Of a stretch of DNA of 29,282 nucleotides, positions 1 through 6,460 are shown piece by piece. The position numbers were made by a program, and so were the translations under genes. How positions within the stretch are numbered: the first letter of the stretch is position 1; the number at the start of each line of letters is the position of its first letter. Source of the stretch: a virus; IMG/VR virus record IMGVR_UViG_3300030104_005206, positions 1-29,282 of that record; one strand, written 5' to 3'. The notes under the pieces are model-generated. The model did not search any database, had not been told where the DNA came from, and saw only the letters and a program-made list of their open reading frames with translations.

Positions 1-99
1 AGAACTAAAGCCGAATACGACAATGACACAATTTAGAGTAATAAACCGAGAAACACGCGAAGAACAGGTGTTTAATACAGAAGAAATACAGAGATTCTT
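1..99. repeat. Left copy of 99-bp terminal direct repeat
   Basis: Bases 1-99 are identical to 29184-29282. The repeat lies inside coding sequence: it holds the end of the MSYCRF-type gene (stop at 34-36 in this copy) and the start of the next gene at 23. A repeat of exactly 99 bases inside genes fits the k-mer overlap left by a short-read assembler on a circular or permuted genome better than a biological terminal repeat. Confidence 0.95.
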
Positions 100-283
100 C
101 CACTTAGAATACTGCGAACAAACTAAGAAAATAAAACACTACAATAAATGGAGCGACTATGCAGTGTCAACTATTAAAACAAAAGCGCAAAGAATGAATG
201 AATTTGTAGCTAATTTTTTAATAGCTTGCGCAGGTCTTGCCTTTGTTGTTATAACTACTAAAATTATAATGCAATGGATTTAA
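23..283 (+). CDS. Small membrane-anchored early protein, unknown
   Basis: An 86-residue protein, not recognised. The first 55 or so residues are polar and charged. Residues about 61-83 form a hydrophobic segment (NFLIACAGLAFVVITTK) that looks like a C-terminal transmembrane anchor, so the N-terminal part could be held at the inner membrane. Its start lies in the terminal repeat and overlaps the end of the preceding gene (28983-29219) by 14 nt in the circular genome, so both belong to the first operon behind the host-type promoter at 28909-28939. Its stop region overlaps the next start at 274. An early host-takeover or anti-defence role is possible from position alone, but nothing in the sequence shows it. 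Confidence 0.75.
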   Translation: MTQFRVINRETREEQVFNTEEIQRFFHLEYCEQTKKIKHYNKWSDYAVSTIKTKAQRMNEFVANFLIACAGLAFVVITTKIIMQWI

Positions 284-654
284 TAGCGCAAACTATAACT
301 TTTATGCCAGAAATAACAACAGTTTCAACAAGGGACCCAGAGCTTACAGGAACCAATATAACGGACTTTAAAGAATACTCAAGAAGCATACTTATATACG
401 GAACCGAAAAGCAAATAAACAAAGCGTATAAGGACTACAGCAAATACCACGGTTTGACACTAGATGAAGTTTATAACTACAAAAAACTAAACAATGAAAG
501 CTACTGGAATGGTATTTGTTTCAATGACAAGCCAGAAAGTCCGCTCCCTACTTTAAAAGAATACAACGCAGAAATTGGCAAAAATTTAAAAGAATTTAAA
601 AAGCTTTATATTAGCAAAGAAAATAATAACAAACCTTTAATATTTACACAATGA
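274..654 (+). CDS. Hypothetical early protein
   Basis: A 126-residue soluble protein, not recognised. It is rich in Lys, Asn and Tyr, with no signal peptide or membrane segment. The start at 274 overlaps the stop of the previous gene by 10 nt, and its own stop overlaps the next ATG (ATGA at 651-654), so it is translationally coupled on both sides in the early operon. The middle region (residues about 45-75) is predicted by eye to be helical and rich in Tyr/Lys. No catalytic motif is visible. Confidence 0.75.
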   Translation: MDLIAQTITFMPEITTVSTRDPELTGTNITDFKEYSRSILIYGTEKQINKAYKDYSKYHGLTLDEVYNYKKLNNESYWNGICFNDKPESPLPTLKEYNAEIGKNLKEFKKLYISKENNNKPLIFTQ

Positions 655-854
655 AAAAAGAACGAAAAACACTAATGAAAAACCTCCACGACATCAACTC
701 GATGTACCATTCAGACCACGGAGAAACAATACTTGTAGGTAGCGATGAAAACGGTGATGAACTACACCTTACAATTTCAACCTATGAGTTAATACACTGG
801 ATTGACAAAGAAGACTTAAAAGAAAGTTTAATTAAATACATACAGAAAATATGA
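651..854 (+). CDS. Hypothetical small early protein
   Basis: A 67-residue protein, not recognised. It is coupled by ATGA overlaps to both neighbours. The ATG at 651 is used here; a second in-frame ATG at residue 10 (codon at 678) is an alternative start. The centre is acidic (GSDENGDELHLTIS) and could form a beta hairpin. It sits directly upstream of the recombination/SSB genes, which suggests an accessory role in that module by position only. Confidence 0.65.
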   Translation: MKKERKTLMKNLHDINSMYHSDHGETILVGSDENGDELHLTISTYELIHWIDKEDLKESLIKYIQKI

Positions 855-1240
855 ACACAGAAAAAATAAAAGAGATGTATTATAAGTATAAACTAGACTC
901 AAATACTGACGTTTTCAGACATCAGCATTATGTTATACTTACAAGAAGCGCAATAGAGAAAATACAAGCACAAGAAGACATAAAAATAAACTATGATATT
1001 GTACGGTCAGAGCCTAACTTCGCTTCAGTTAAAGCAACAGCAACAAAGGATGACAAGACAATACAAACAACAGGTTCAGCTTTAAAAGGAAACACTTATA
1101 AAGACGGTAATACCAATAGTTGGTATGTCCTAGAGATGGCAGAAAAGCGCGCATTTGCACGCGCCACCTTGAAGCTTTTAGGCTTATACGAAATAGGTGT
1201 TAAAAGCGAAGATGAAAGTGAAGAATTCAGAAAAAAATAA
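851..1240 (+). CDS. Probable ssDNA-annealing/recombination protein (ERF-like)
   Basis: A 129-residue protein. Residues about 92-120 carry YVLEMAEKRAFARATLKLLG, which resembles the helix MAET-RA-aRAL-r-lG seen in phage ERF-type single-strand annealing proteins. The preceding stretch (residues 48-80) has the alternating pattern expected of a beta sheet core. It is shorter than typical ERF proteins (about 200 residues), so it may be a minimal version or another recombination mediator. The context supports the call: the next gene encodes an SSB-like protein, and a NinG/Rap nuclease follows 3 kb downstream. The acidic tail (SEDESEEF) is typical of proteins working with DNA-binding partners. Family membership is inferred from one motif and position. 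Confidence 0.5.
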   Translation: MNTEKIKEMYYKYKLDSNTDVFRHQHYVILTRSAIEKIQAQEDIKINYDIVRSEPNFASVKATATKDDKTIQTTGSALKGNTYKDGNTNSWYVLEMAEKRAFARATLKLLGLYEIGVKSEDESEEFRKK

Positions 1241-1261
1241 TAACTAAAAACAATAAAACAA

Positions 1262-1603
1262 ATGGCAGAAATACTAGGAACTTTAATAAAAAAACAAAAC
1301 GTAGTGACAGGGACCACTCAGGCAGGCAATGAGTGGAAAAAGCAAGAAATAGTAATAGACCAACAGTCAGACTTTAAACCAGAAGTAGTTGTTACTTTTT
1401 GGAATGATAAGATAAATCAAATAGACAAGTTAGAACTGGGAACCTTTGTGCAATGTTCTGTTAATTTATCCTCGCGAGAATTTAACGGAAGATACTACCA
1501 TAACATCGAAGGTTGGTGGTTAAGCGACCAAAGTAACAATCCAGAAGTAAACAAAAAGATACAAGAACAACCTGAAGAAGAAAATAAAGACCTCCCTTTT
1601 TAA
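1262..1603 (+). CDS. SSB-like DUF3127 single-strand DNA-binding protein
   Basis: A 113-residue protein with the layout of the Bacteroidota DUF3127 family, an OB-fold relative of SSB. Residues 1-85 show the family pattern: an N-terminal strand with GTLIKKQNVVTG, then GNEWKKQEIVID, VVVTFWNDKI and the SSREFNGRYYHNIEGWWL stretch. It ends in an acidic tail closing with DLPF. That is the classic SSB C-terminal tip (D-D-I/L-P-F) by which SSB recruits replication and repair partners, here with host-like sequence. It probably coats single-stranded DNA during replication and recombination. The gene follows the annealing protein after 21 bp and precedes the DnaA-like gene by 1 bp. Confidence 0.8.
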   Translation: MAEILGTLIKKQNVVTGTTQAGNEWKKQEIVIDQQSDFKPEVVVTFWNDKINQIDKLELGTFVQCSVNLSSREFNGRYYHNIEGWWLSDQSNNPEVNKKIQEQPEEENKDLPF

Positions 1604-1604
1604 T

Positions 1605-2123
1605 ATGACAGACAAGGATAATTTTAAAGAAGTGTGTGACCTTACAACGCGCGTGTTGGGTTTACGCAAAGGAACGCACAGATACTCAGGCAGAATGCAG
1701 GACATCACCCTGTGTAGACTTGTAGCAGCTAATATAGGAAGACAAGAAATGAAAATAAAACACACTATAATAGCAAAGGAATTAAACAGGCACAGGAGCT
1801 CCATTTATTACTACGAAAAAGAACACGAAGACAAACTGGTTGGATGGGGAAAATACAGAAAAGCTTATTTAAAAGTTTTAAAAGCTTATGAAAACCTTTC
1901 AGATGATAAAGATTTCTTTGTTTCAGATAGTCAACTGGAGCAACACTTGAAGAGATACGACCTTTCAGATTGCGACAGACAAGATATGAAGATTGTAATA
2001 ACATCAGGAAAAGCAAAAACAGAAATTAAATCGTCCGTTTTTAAATTTTCAGATAAAGTAAAAATTATTAAGTTAGCTTTAAATGGTTATGATTTTAAAA
2101 CAAACATCGACATTATAAGATGA
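1605..2123 (+). CDS. DnaA domain IV-like DNA-binding protein
   Basis: A 172-residue protein. Residues about 28-72 read like the DnaA C-terminal DNA-binding domain: a helix with C-R-L-V-A-A-N-I-G, then IIAKELNRHRSSIYYYEKEHE, which parallels the DnaA signature in which an IG--F-RDHSTV-hA helix-turn-helix contacts the DnaA box. There is no AAA+ domain, so it cannot act as a full DnaA. It could mark the phage origin, or compete with or recruit host DnaA. The C-terminal 70 residues (131-172) are unrecognised. It sits between the SSB-like gene and the replication initiator and overlaps the latter by ATGA, which supports a replication role. Confidence 0.6.
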   Translation: MTDKDNFKEVCDLTTRVLGLRKGTHRYSGRMQDITLCRLVAANIGRQEMKIKHTIIAKELNRHRSSIYYYEKEHEDKLVGWGKYRKAYLKVLKAYENLSDDKDFFVSDSQLEQHLKRYDLSDCDRQDMKIVITSGKAKTEIKSSVFKFSDKVKIIKLALNGYDFKTNIDIIR

Positions 2124-2752
2124 AGCACTTGCTAAGTAGCACCGCTTATTTAATTTTAAATAAAAGACTTGCCTCTCAAATAGGAATACAACCAACGGTA
2201 TTATTAGCAGACTTAATAAGCAAAGAGGAGTACTTTATAAACAATAATTTAATAGAAGACGGGTGGTTTTTTAATACTGAAGCAAACATAGAAAAAGATA
2301 CAACCCTGACTCCTTATCAACAACGGAAGATAATTAAAACCTTGAAGGACCTGGAATTAATAGAAGCTAAAAGAAAAGGGGTTCCTGCTAAAATGTTTTT
2401 TAAAATAAATGAAGAACAAGTTGTTAAGTTTCTTAAGGACAAGACCTTTAATAACTCAACAACTATTAATAAGAATAAAAAAATAAGAATAAATAAAAAA
2501 ACTAATATAAAGGAACGTTTTATTTTTGAAGTTTTAACTCACGAATACCCAAAAGCAATGCTAGAAGATTTTATAGATTACTGGACAGAAGGCAAAATAA
2601 AAATGAGGTTCCAAAAACATAAAACATTTGAAATAAAAGCTAGGCTTGCTCGTTGGGAAAAAAACGAGAAAAAATGGGAAAAGAAAAGAATACCAATGAG
2701 CAAACTAGATAGCCAATTAGACAGCTGGGAAAAAGCAAAAAAAGAACTATGA
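2120..2752 (+). CDS. Winged-helix phage replication initiator / replisome organiser
   Basis: A 210-residue protein. Residues 1-105 look like the N-terminal winged-helix domain of phage replisome organisers and DnaD-like proteins: LLADLISKEEYF, then GWFFNTEANIEKDTTLTPYQQRKIIKTL and a basic wing. A Lys/Asn-rich linker (about 112-130) leads to a C-terminal helical part (131-210) rich in Trp and Lys that may bind ssDNA or the helicase loader. In this family the N-terminal domain binds origin DNA and the C-terminal part recruits the helicase machinery. No helicase or polymerase is encoded, so the host replisome must be recruited. It is coupled by ATGA overlaps on both sides. Confidence 0.6.
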   Translation: MKHLLSSTAYLILNKRLASQIGIQPTVLLADLISKEEYFINNNLIEDGWFFNTEANIEKDTTLTPYQQRKIIKTLKDLELIEAKRKGVPAKMFFKINEEQVVKFLKDKTFNNSTTINKNKKIRINKKTNIKERFIFEVLTHEYPKAMLEDFIDYWTEGKIKMRFQKHKTFEIKARLARWEKNEKKWEKKRIPMSKLDSQLDSWEKAKKEL

Positions 2753-3117
2753 AAAAACTAAAGGACGAAAACTACAACGAATTAAAACATAAAGTATTAG
2801 ACTTAATATCAGTGACCTCAATAGAAATAGGACACAGGACAGATTCTAAAACTTTAATAACTCTTAGCAGGATTTTCGCAACAGACTTAATGGACGAAAA
2901 AAGATTCCGTAATTTAACCTTTGAACAAGTCACGGAAGGGTTTAAGATAGGTGTACGATTTGGAAAAGACGACCCGTACATAAACATTAGAACGTTTTTT
3001 AAATGGCTGTATGAGCATAAAAAGCGCATTGACGAAGCTTACTATAAAGTACATACCTTAAACCAACCTAAAGAAAAGACTCCTTATTATTTAGAACCAA
3101 AAAAATTATTAAAATGA
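2749..3117 (+). CDS. Replication-associated hypothetical protein
   Basis: A 122-residue helical protein. It contains RNLTFEQVTEGFKIGVRFG followed by YINIRTFFKWLYEHKKRI. Phage proteins next to replisome organisers often carry this kind of L-T-l-e-e-v-…-F--G / N--T-f--WL-- pattern, and some act as helicase loaders or initiator partners; that assignment here is inference. It overlaps the initiator stop by ATGA and the methyltransferase start by ATGA, so it is made stoichiometrically with them. No Walker motif is present. Confidence 0.6.
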   Translation: MKKLKDENYNELKHKVLDLISVTSIEIGHRTDSKTLITLSRIFATDLMDEKRFRNLTFEQVTEGFKIGVRFGKDDPYINIRTFFKWLYEHKKRIDEAYYKVHTLNQPKEKTPYYLEPKKLLK

Positions 3118-3758
3118 AAATACTAAATTTATACGCGTGCCTTGGTGGAAACCGCTATAAATGGAATGAAGTAAAAGATGAAATAGAAGTAACCGCTGTA
3201 GAATTAGATAAAGAACTAGCCAGGCTTTATCAAAAAAGATTCCCTAAAGACCGAGTCATAGTAGGAGACGCACATCAGTACTTACTAGATAATTATAAAC
3301 ACTACGATTTTATATGGAGCTCTCCACCCTGCCCTACACATAGCAGATTTAATTTATCAATGAAAACAACCAGAACAATGCAATACCCTGATATGAAACT
3401 ATATCAAGAAATAATTTTTTTGAATTACTTTTATAAAGGCAAATACGTAGTAGAAAACGTGATACCGTTTTATCAACCTTTGATTCCAGGACACAAAAGG
3501 GGTCGTCATTTATACTGGACAAATTTTAATTTACCTCAAGTTTTAAGCGACAGAACAAATCCAGATTTAAGTAGAACAAAAAACTTAATAAAAGTATTGT
3601 CAGATTTTCATCAGTACGACTTTAATCAATACAAAGGGAAACAATCAAAAAAAAAGATAGCTAGAAATTTAGTAGATTTTAAAGCAGGCAAAACAATTTT
3701 TAAAACCTTACTAGGAATTAAACAAAAAGAAGACGAAAAACAAACGCAATTATTTTAA
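3114..3758 (+). CDS. DNA (cytosine-5) methyltransferase, short form
   Basis: A 214-residue C5-methyltransferase. Residues 6-14 (LYACLGGNR) are the SAM-binding motif I and E30 fits motif II. PPCPTHSRF at 71-79 is motif IV with catalytic Cys73, ENV at 114-116 is motif VI, and RGRHLYW at about 129-136 corresponds to motif VIII. I do not see a clear target-recognition domain or the usual motifs IX and X, and the protein is shorter than the usual 300 or more residues. No restriction partner is adjacent, so it is an orphan enzyme, probably modifying phage DNA against host restriction. It is coupled by ATGA to the replication gene upstream. Confidence 0.8.
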   Translation: MKILNLYACLGGNRYKWNEVKDEIEVTAVELDKELARLYQKRFPKDRVIVGDAHQYLLDNYKHYDFIWSSPPCPTHSRFNLSMKTTRTMQYPDMKLYQEIIFLNYFYKGKYVVENVIPFYQPLIPGHKRGRHLYWTNFNLPQVLSDRTNPDLSRTKNLIKVLSDFHQYDFNQYKGKQSKKKIARNLVDFKAGKTIFKTLLGIKQKEDEKQTQLF

Positions 3759-3760
3759 AA

Positions 3761-3829
3761 ATGAAAATAGCAATAATGATACTTATACTTTTACTTATTA
3801 TTTTAATACACAAAAACCACAACAAATGA
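3761..3829 (+). CDS. 22-residue hydrophobic microprotein
   Basis: The ATG two bases after the methyltransferase stop opens a 22-codon frame: MKIAIMILILLLIILI followed by the basic tail HKNHNK. It is a single predicted transmembrane helix with a positive end. Its stop overlaps the next ATG (ATGA, 3826-3829), the same junction used by real genes here. Two similar microproteins occur elsewhere (28791, and the longer 27056). The tight packing supports translation, but such a short AT-rich frame could also arise by chance. Confidence 0.4.
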   Translation: MKIAIMILILLLIILIHKNHNK

Positions 3830-4137
3830 AAACAAAAGAAACAGTAGAAAAACTACTTATTAAAAGTCCGCATTTAAAAGATAGCGATGCAAAGCTTCAA
3901 GCAACGTACTGGTATAAAGAACTAATACACAATAAACTAGACCCAGAAAAAACATCAGCGATGGAATTTTTGCGTCTTTTTTCTTTAAGTAAAGTAACAA
4001 ACCCAGAAACAATACGTAGAATGCGTGCAAAGCTTCAAGAAGAAAAGCCAGAATTAAGAGGTGAATCCTATAAGCTACGAAATGAAAAGCTACAGAAAAA
4101 ATGGAGAACAGACCTCGGATATGAAAACAATCAGTAA
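3826..4137 (+). CDS. Conserved-looking phage hypothetical, NinG neighbour
   Basis: A 103-residue protein. The N-terminal half is helical, with TYWYKEL and a SAMEFLRLFSLSKVTNPETI stretch. The C-terminal half has IRRMRAKLQEEKPELRGESY, a basic region suited to nucleic acid binding. From memory, similar proteins precede NinG in flavobacterial phages, but I cannot verify this. It overlaps the microprotein stop by ATGA and the NinG start at 4121 by 17 nt. The exact role is unknown; a DNA-metabolism partner is likely by position. Confidence 0.65.
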   Translation: MKTKETVEKLLIKSPHLKDSDAKLQATYWYKELIHNKLDPEKTSAMEFLRLFSLSKVTNPETIRRMRAKLQEEKPELRGESYKLRNEKLQKKWRTDLGYENNQ

Positions 4138-4528
4138 ATTAAAAAAAGAACTAGACAAATGGTTCAGTTTATTTATAAGACTTAACGCAGCAACAGAAGA
4201 AGGACTAGTACAGTGCATAACCTGCGGAATAGTTAAGCACTATAAAGACGGAATGCAAAACGGGCATTTTCAGAGTCGTCGACACCTAAACACTCGCTAC
4301 TCAGAATTAAACTGCGCTCCCCAGTGCGTCAAGTGCAACATTTACTCCCAAGGTGAGCAGTACTTATTCGCTTTAAAATTAGACGCAAAATATGGCGAAG
4401 GAACAGCAGAAGAACTACAATACGAAGCAAAGCAAATGTGTAAAATGAACCGCGTAGATTATCAAGAAGAAATAAGTTATTATAAAAACGCTGTTAATAA
4501 GTTAAAAAAAGAAAAAGGAATAGAATAA
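4121..4528 (+). CDS. NinG/Rap-like HNH recombination nuclease
   Basis: A 135-residue protein of the lambda NinG (Rap) family, structure-specific nucleases that act on recombination intermediates. CITC at residues 32-35, NGHF at 47-50 with the HNH histidine, and the Cys cluster C65, C69-x2-C72 make the zinc-binding core, followed by the family-typical NIYSQGEQYLFALKLDAKYG region. I chose the ATG at 4121 (MKTISKLKKELDKWF) because it gives a short overlap and starts at the family N-terminus. An upstream ATG at 4061 would add 20 unlike residues inside the previous gene. It closes the early recombination cluster. Confidence 0.85.
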   Translation: MKTISKLKKELDKWFSLFIRLNAATEEGLVQCITCGIVKHYKDGMQNGHFQSRRHLNTRYSELNCAPQCVKCNIYSQGEQYLFALKLDAKYGEGTAEELQYEAKQMCKMNRVDYQEEISYYKNAVNKLKKEKGIE

Positions 4529-4537
4529 TTTTTTTTA

Positions 4538-4545
4538 TAACTTTG
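4538..4545 (+). promoter_or_regulatory. Possible host-type -7 element before 4550
   Basis: TAACTTTG matches the Bacteroidota -7 consensus TAnnTTTG exactly and lies in a 21-bp gap after NinG, directly before the ATG at 4550. No TTG is seen at the expected -33 position. If used, the transcript would begin at or next to the ATG. It would drive the middle genes, including the sigma-like gene. Confidence 0.35.
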
Positions 4546-4549
4546 ACAA

Positions 4550-4906
4550 ATGCTAAAGCCATTATACGCCTCTCTAAAGCACGAAGTAATTATCCGCCAG
4601 TATTTAGAGATGAACCTGGAATTCGTCGCGGAAATCGCACCTAAAGCACGATACAACAACTATCTAGAAGTTTATAAGATTGTGATAGAGTACCATAACA
4701 ACTACGGAAAAGGAAGAAACGACTACAACTACTGGGACTGGTTGATGGTTTTACCGATTAACGTAGCAATTTTAACAAATGGTTTTTTTGCAGCGATAGA
4801 AACAAAAACCAACGCACCGAAAATAAACTCTTATAAAACTTTATTAAATAACGCTTTAGAAGAAGTAGTAAAAAAAATAGAAAAACTGGACCCAGAAAAT
4901 GAATGA
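4550..4906 (+). CDS. Hypothetical middle protein
   Basis: A 118-residue protein, not recognised. It has a helical N-terminus, a Tyr/Asn-rich centre (KGRNDYNYWDWLMVLPINVAI) and a helical, Lys-rich C-terminus (EEVVKKIEKLDPENE). The stretch from about 64 to 80 is moderately hydrophobic but too short and interrupted to be a clear membrane segment. It is the first gene after a possible promoter and overlaps the sigma-like gene by 8 nt, so the two are co-translated. No domain can be named. Confidence 0.7.
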   Translation: MLKPLYASLKHEVIIRQYLEMNLEFVAEIAPKARYNNYLEVYKIVIEYHNNYGKGRNDYNYWDWLMVLPINVAILTNGFFAAIETKTNAPKINSYKTLLNNALEEVVKKIEKLDPENE

Positions 4907-5462
4907 AATATATATAAAAATTTCAGAACTAACCCCCAAGTTTACAAAAATGTGTTACGGAATAACACAAAACAAAACAGAAATAAAAGACGCTGTCCAA
5001 GAGTTAATGCTCTATTTTTTACAAATGAACCCCTCAATACTTAAGCGAATATACACAAAGGACGGAGAAAAAGGGATTATAAAATACGGGGCTGTAGTAT
5101 TAAGAAGAAGCCTAACTAGTGTGCGCTCCCCTTTTTATTACAAATACAAAAAATACTACACGCATTTAGATAAGCAAGCAACCTCCATTACTTACGATTT
5201 GATAGAAGAAGGCACTCTAAAGAACCCGAAAAACTTATACAACATACCCAATCCAGAAGCGGAATACAAATGGGACCAAATAGAATTAATAGAAGCGGAA
5301 CTAGAAAAAATGTACTGGTATGATAAAAAAATTTTTGAATTATACTACTACGAAGCAAACACTCTAGACTCACTAGCAAAGAAAACAGGCATCAGTAGAA
5401 ATAGTTTATTTTCAACCATTGACAAAGTTAGAACAGTATTAAAAGAAACTTTAAATGAGTAA
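4899..5462 (+). CDS. Sigma-70-family-like transcription factor
   Basis: A 187-residue protein with the two-domain layout of small (ECF-like) sigma factors. Residues about 8-45 (FTKMCYGITQNKTEIKDAVQ, then ELMLYFLQ) resemble region 2, where a D-x-x-Q-E segment contacts the polymerase clamp. Residues about 60-90 are basic and aromatic (AVVLRRSLTSVRSPFYYKYK). Residues 140-183 match region 4: KKIFELYYYEANTLDSLAKK, then TGISRNSLFSTIDKVRTVLK is a helix-turn-helix. It may redirect host RNA polymerase to the phage late promoter motif first seen at 6429. It could alternatively be a non-sigma DNA-binding regulator with a LuxR/sigma4-type HTH. It overlaps both neighbours by 8 nt. Confidence 0.6.
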   Translation: MNEIYIKISELTPKFTKMCYGITQNKTEIKDAVQELMLYFLQMNPSILKRIYTKDGEKGIIKYGAVVLRRSLTSVRSPFYYKYKKYYTHLDKQATSITYDLIEEGTLKNPKNLYNIPNPEAEYKWDQIELIEAELEKMYWYDKKIFELYYYEANTLDSLAKKTGISRNSLFSTIDKVRTVLKETLNE

Positions 5463-5859
5463 ATTCCTAGCACCTGAAAACGTTTATAAAGACAGAATAA
5501 AAATATGTCAGAGTTGTGAGTTTTACTTCAAGCTTACAGGAAACTGCCGAGTCTGCGGTTGTTTTATGTCTTTGAAGGCTAGAATTGGTGCGTTAGAATG
5601 TCCAAAAAAATACTGGGGAAAAACAACTGAAGTCACAATAAAAGAAGAACTTCCAGAAGAAGTAATAAACGAAGTTTTACAATTGTGGGACCACTTAAAA
5701 ACTGGGGTAGCTAAAACCCAAGAAGATAAACAAAAAATGATAGAACTGTGGAATGTTATATCAGGAAGCAACTACAACCCAAGGTCAAACTGCGGAAGCT
5801 GTGTCAGCGCGTGCTTTGACGGAATAAAAAAAGTTTATTATAAATACAAAAAAAAATGA
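5455..5859 (+). CDS. Zinc-ribbon phage protein, unknown function
   Basis: A 134-residue protein. The N-terminal 55 residues hold a four-cysteine knuckle: IKICQSCEFY and CRVCGCFMSLKARI, followed by ECPKKYW, a pattern common in phage Zn-ribbon proteins with C-x2-C…C-x2-C. The C-terminal part (residues 104-134) contains YNPRSNCGSCVSACFDGIKK, a second small cysteine cluster of the form C-x2-C-x3-C. The middle is helical. The function is unknown; a nucleic acid or polymerase partner is plausible since it follows the sigma-like gene with an 8-nt overlap. Confidence 0.7.
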   Translation: MSKFLAPENVYKDRIKICQSCEFYFKLTGNCRVCGCFMSLKARIGALECPKKYWGKTTEVTIKEELPEEVINEVLQLWDHLKTGVAKTQEDKQKMIELWNVISGSNYNPRSNCGSCVSACFDGIKKVYYKYKKK

Positions 5860-6074
5860 ATTACTTAAACCATTTAAAAAAAACCAAAATGCACTACAAG
5901 AACCGATGGGTTGTAAAATACAACACCCAAGGATTGGTGCGTGAAGTGAAATTAATTTTTAATCCAGAAGAGTATAGAAAAGGAAAAAAACCTCGACAAT
6001 TACATACACAAAAAGGACTAATAAAAATACTAGAAAATGACAAACAAAAAAGAATACTTGAAGCAAGCAATTAA
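5856..6074 (+). CDS. Small basic hypothetical protein
   Basis: A 72-residue, strongly basic protein, not recognised. It runs NRWVVKYNTQGLVREVKLIF, suggesting two beta strands, then a Lys/Arg-rich helix ending in EASN. The charge suggests nucleic acid binding. It overlaps the upstream stop by ATGA and shares its last 38 bases with the start of the next small gene (6037) in another frame. Confidence 0.6.
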   Translation: MNYLNHLKKTKMHYKNRWVVKYNTQGLVREVKLIFNPEEYRKGKKPRQLHTQKGLIKILENDKQKRILEASN

Positions 6075-6183
6075 AACCTTAAACCAAATAAAGGAAAAAG
6101 AAACAAACAAAGAAATACAGTTAATAAGAAAAGCAATAACATACCTACATTATGAGTTAGAAATAAGAGTAAAAAATGATTAA
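6037..6183 (+). CDS. 48-residue helical microprotein
   Basis: An ATG at 6037 opens a 48-codon frame ending TAA at 6181-6183. It fills a gap of 101 bp between the genes at 5856 and 6176 and overlaps both. The product is a charged, amphipathic helix (LKQAIKTLNQIKEKETNKEI then QLIRKAITYLHYELEIR). Gap filling, coding-like composition and overlaps with both flanking genes support it. The function is unknown. Confidence 0.55.
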   Translation: MTNKKEYLKQAIKTLNQIKEKETNKEIQLIRKAITYLHYELEIRVKND

Positions 6184-6445
6184 ATTTATATGCGAATGTG
6201 GAGAACAAATCAAAGAACTACAAAAAGCCACAATAAAAGTAATAGACGGTAAAGTAAGAACAGAACAGGCGCAATGCAAATGCGGAAAATGGATGCAAGA
6301 ATTTGAAAAAGACTTCCAAGGCTTTCCTGGAATAATAAGAACAGAACCAACACTAGACAAAAAGCGGAATAAAATGTGGAAACAAACTAAAGAAAAACTA
6401 GTGGGAAAACACACCGCAAAGAACCTATTTAATAAAAACAAATAA
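6176..6445 (+). CDS. Zinc-ribbon hypothetical protein
   Basis: An 89-residue protein with ICECGEQI near residue 5 and CKCGKWMQEF near residue 34, two C-x-C-G knuckles that would form a single zinc ribbon. The C-terminal half is basic and includes FPGIIRTEP. Small ribbons of this kind are frequent in phages and usually bind nucleic acid or a protein partner; nothing more specific can be said. It is the last gene before the first late-type promoter box, which begins at 6429 inside its 3' end. Confidence 0.65.
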   Translation: MIKFICECGEQIKELQKATIKVIDGKVRTEQAQCKCGKWMQEFEKDFQGFPGIIRTEPTLDKKRNKMWKQTKEKLVGKHTAKNLFNKNK

Positions 6446-6460
6446 TTTCTATTATATACT
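6429..6460 (+). promoter_or_regulatory. Phage late promoter motif, copy A
   Basis: Upstream box ttAATAAAAA (6429-6438), 11-nt spacer, then TATTATATACT (6450-6460) immediately followed by the ATG at 6461. It aligns without gaps with four other copies. TTTCTATTATATACT is identical in copies A, B and C. It does not match the host TTG/TAnnTTTG consensus. Confidence 0.7.

Noticed and set aside
4061-4120. Upstream ATG for NinG at 4061
   Set aside because: The extra 20 residues lie within the previous gene and do not look like the family N-terminus; ATG 4121 gives a typical short overlap.
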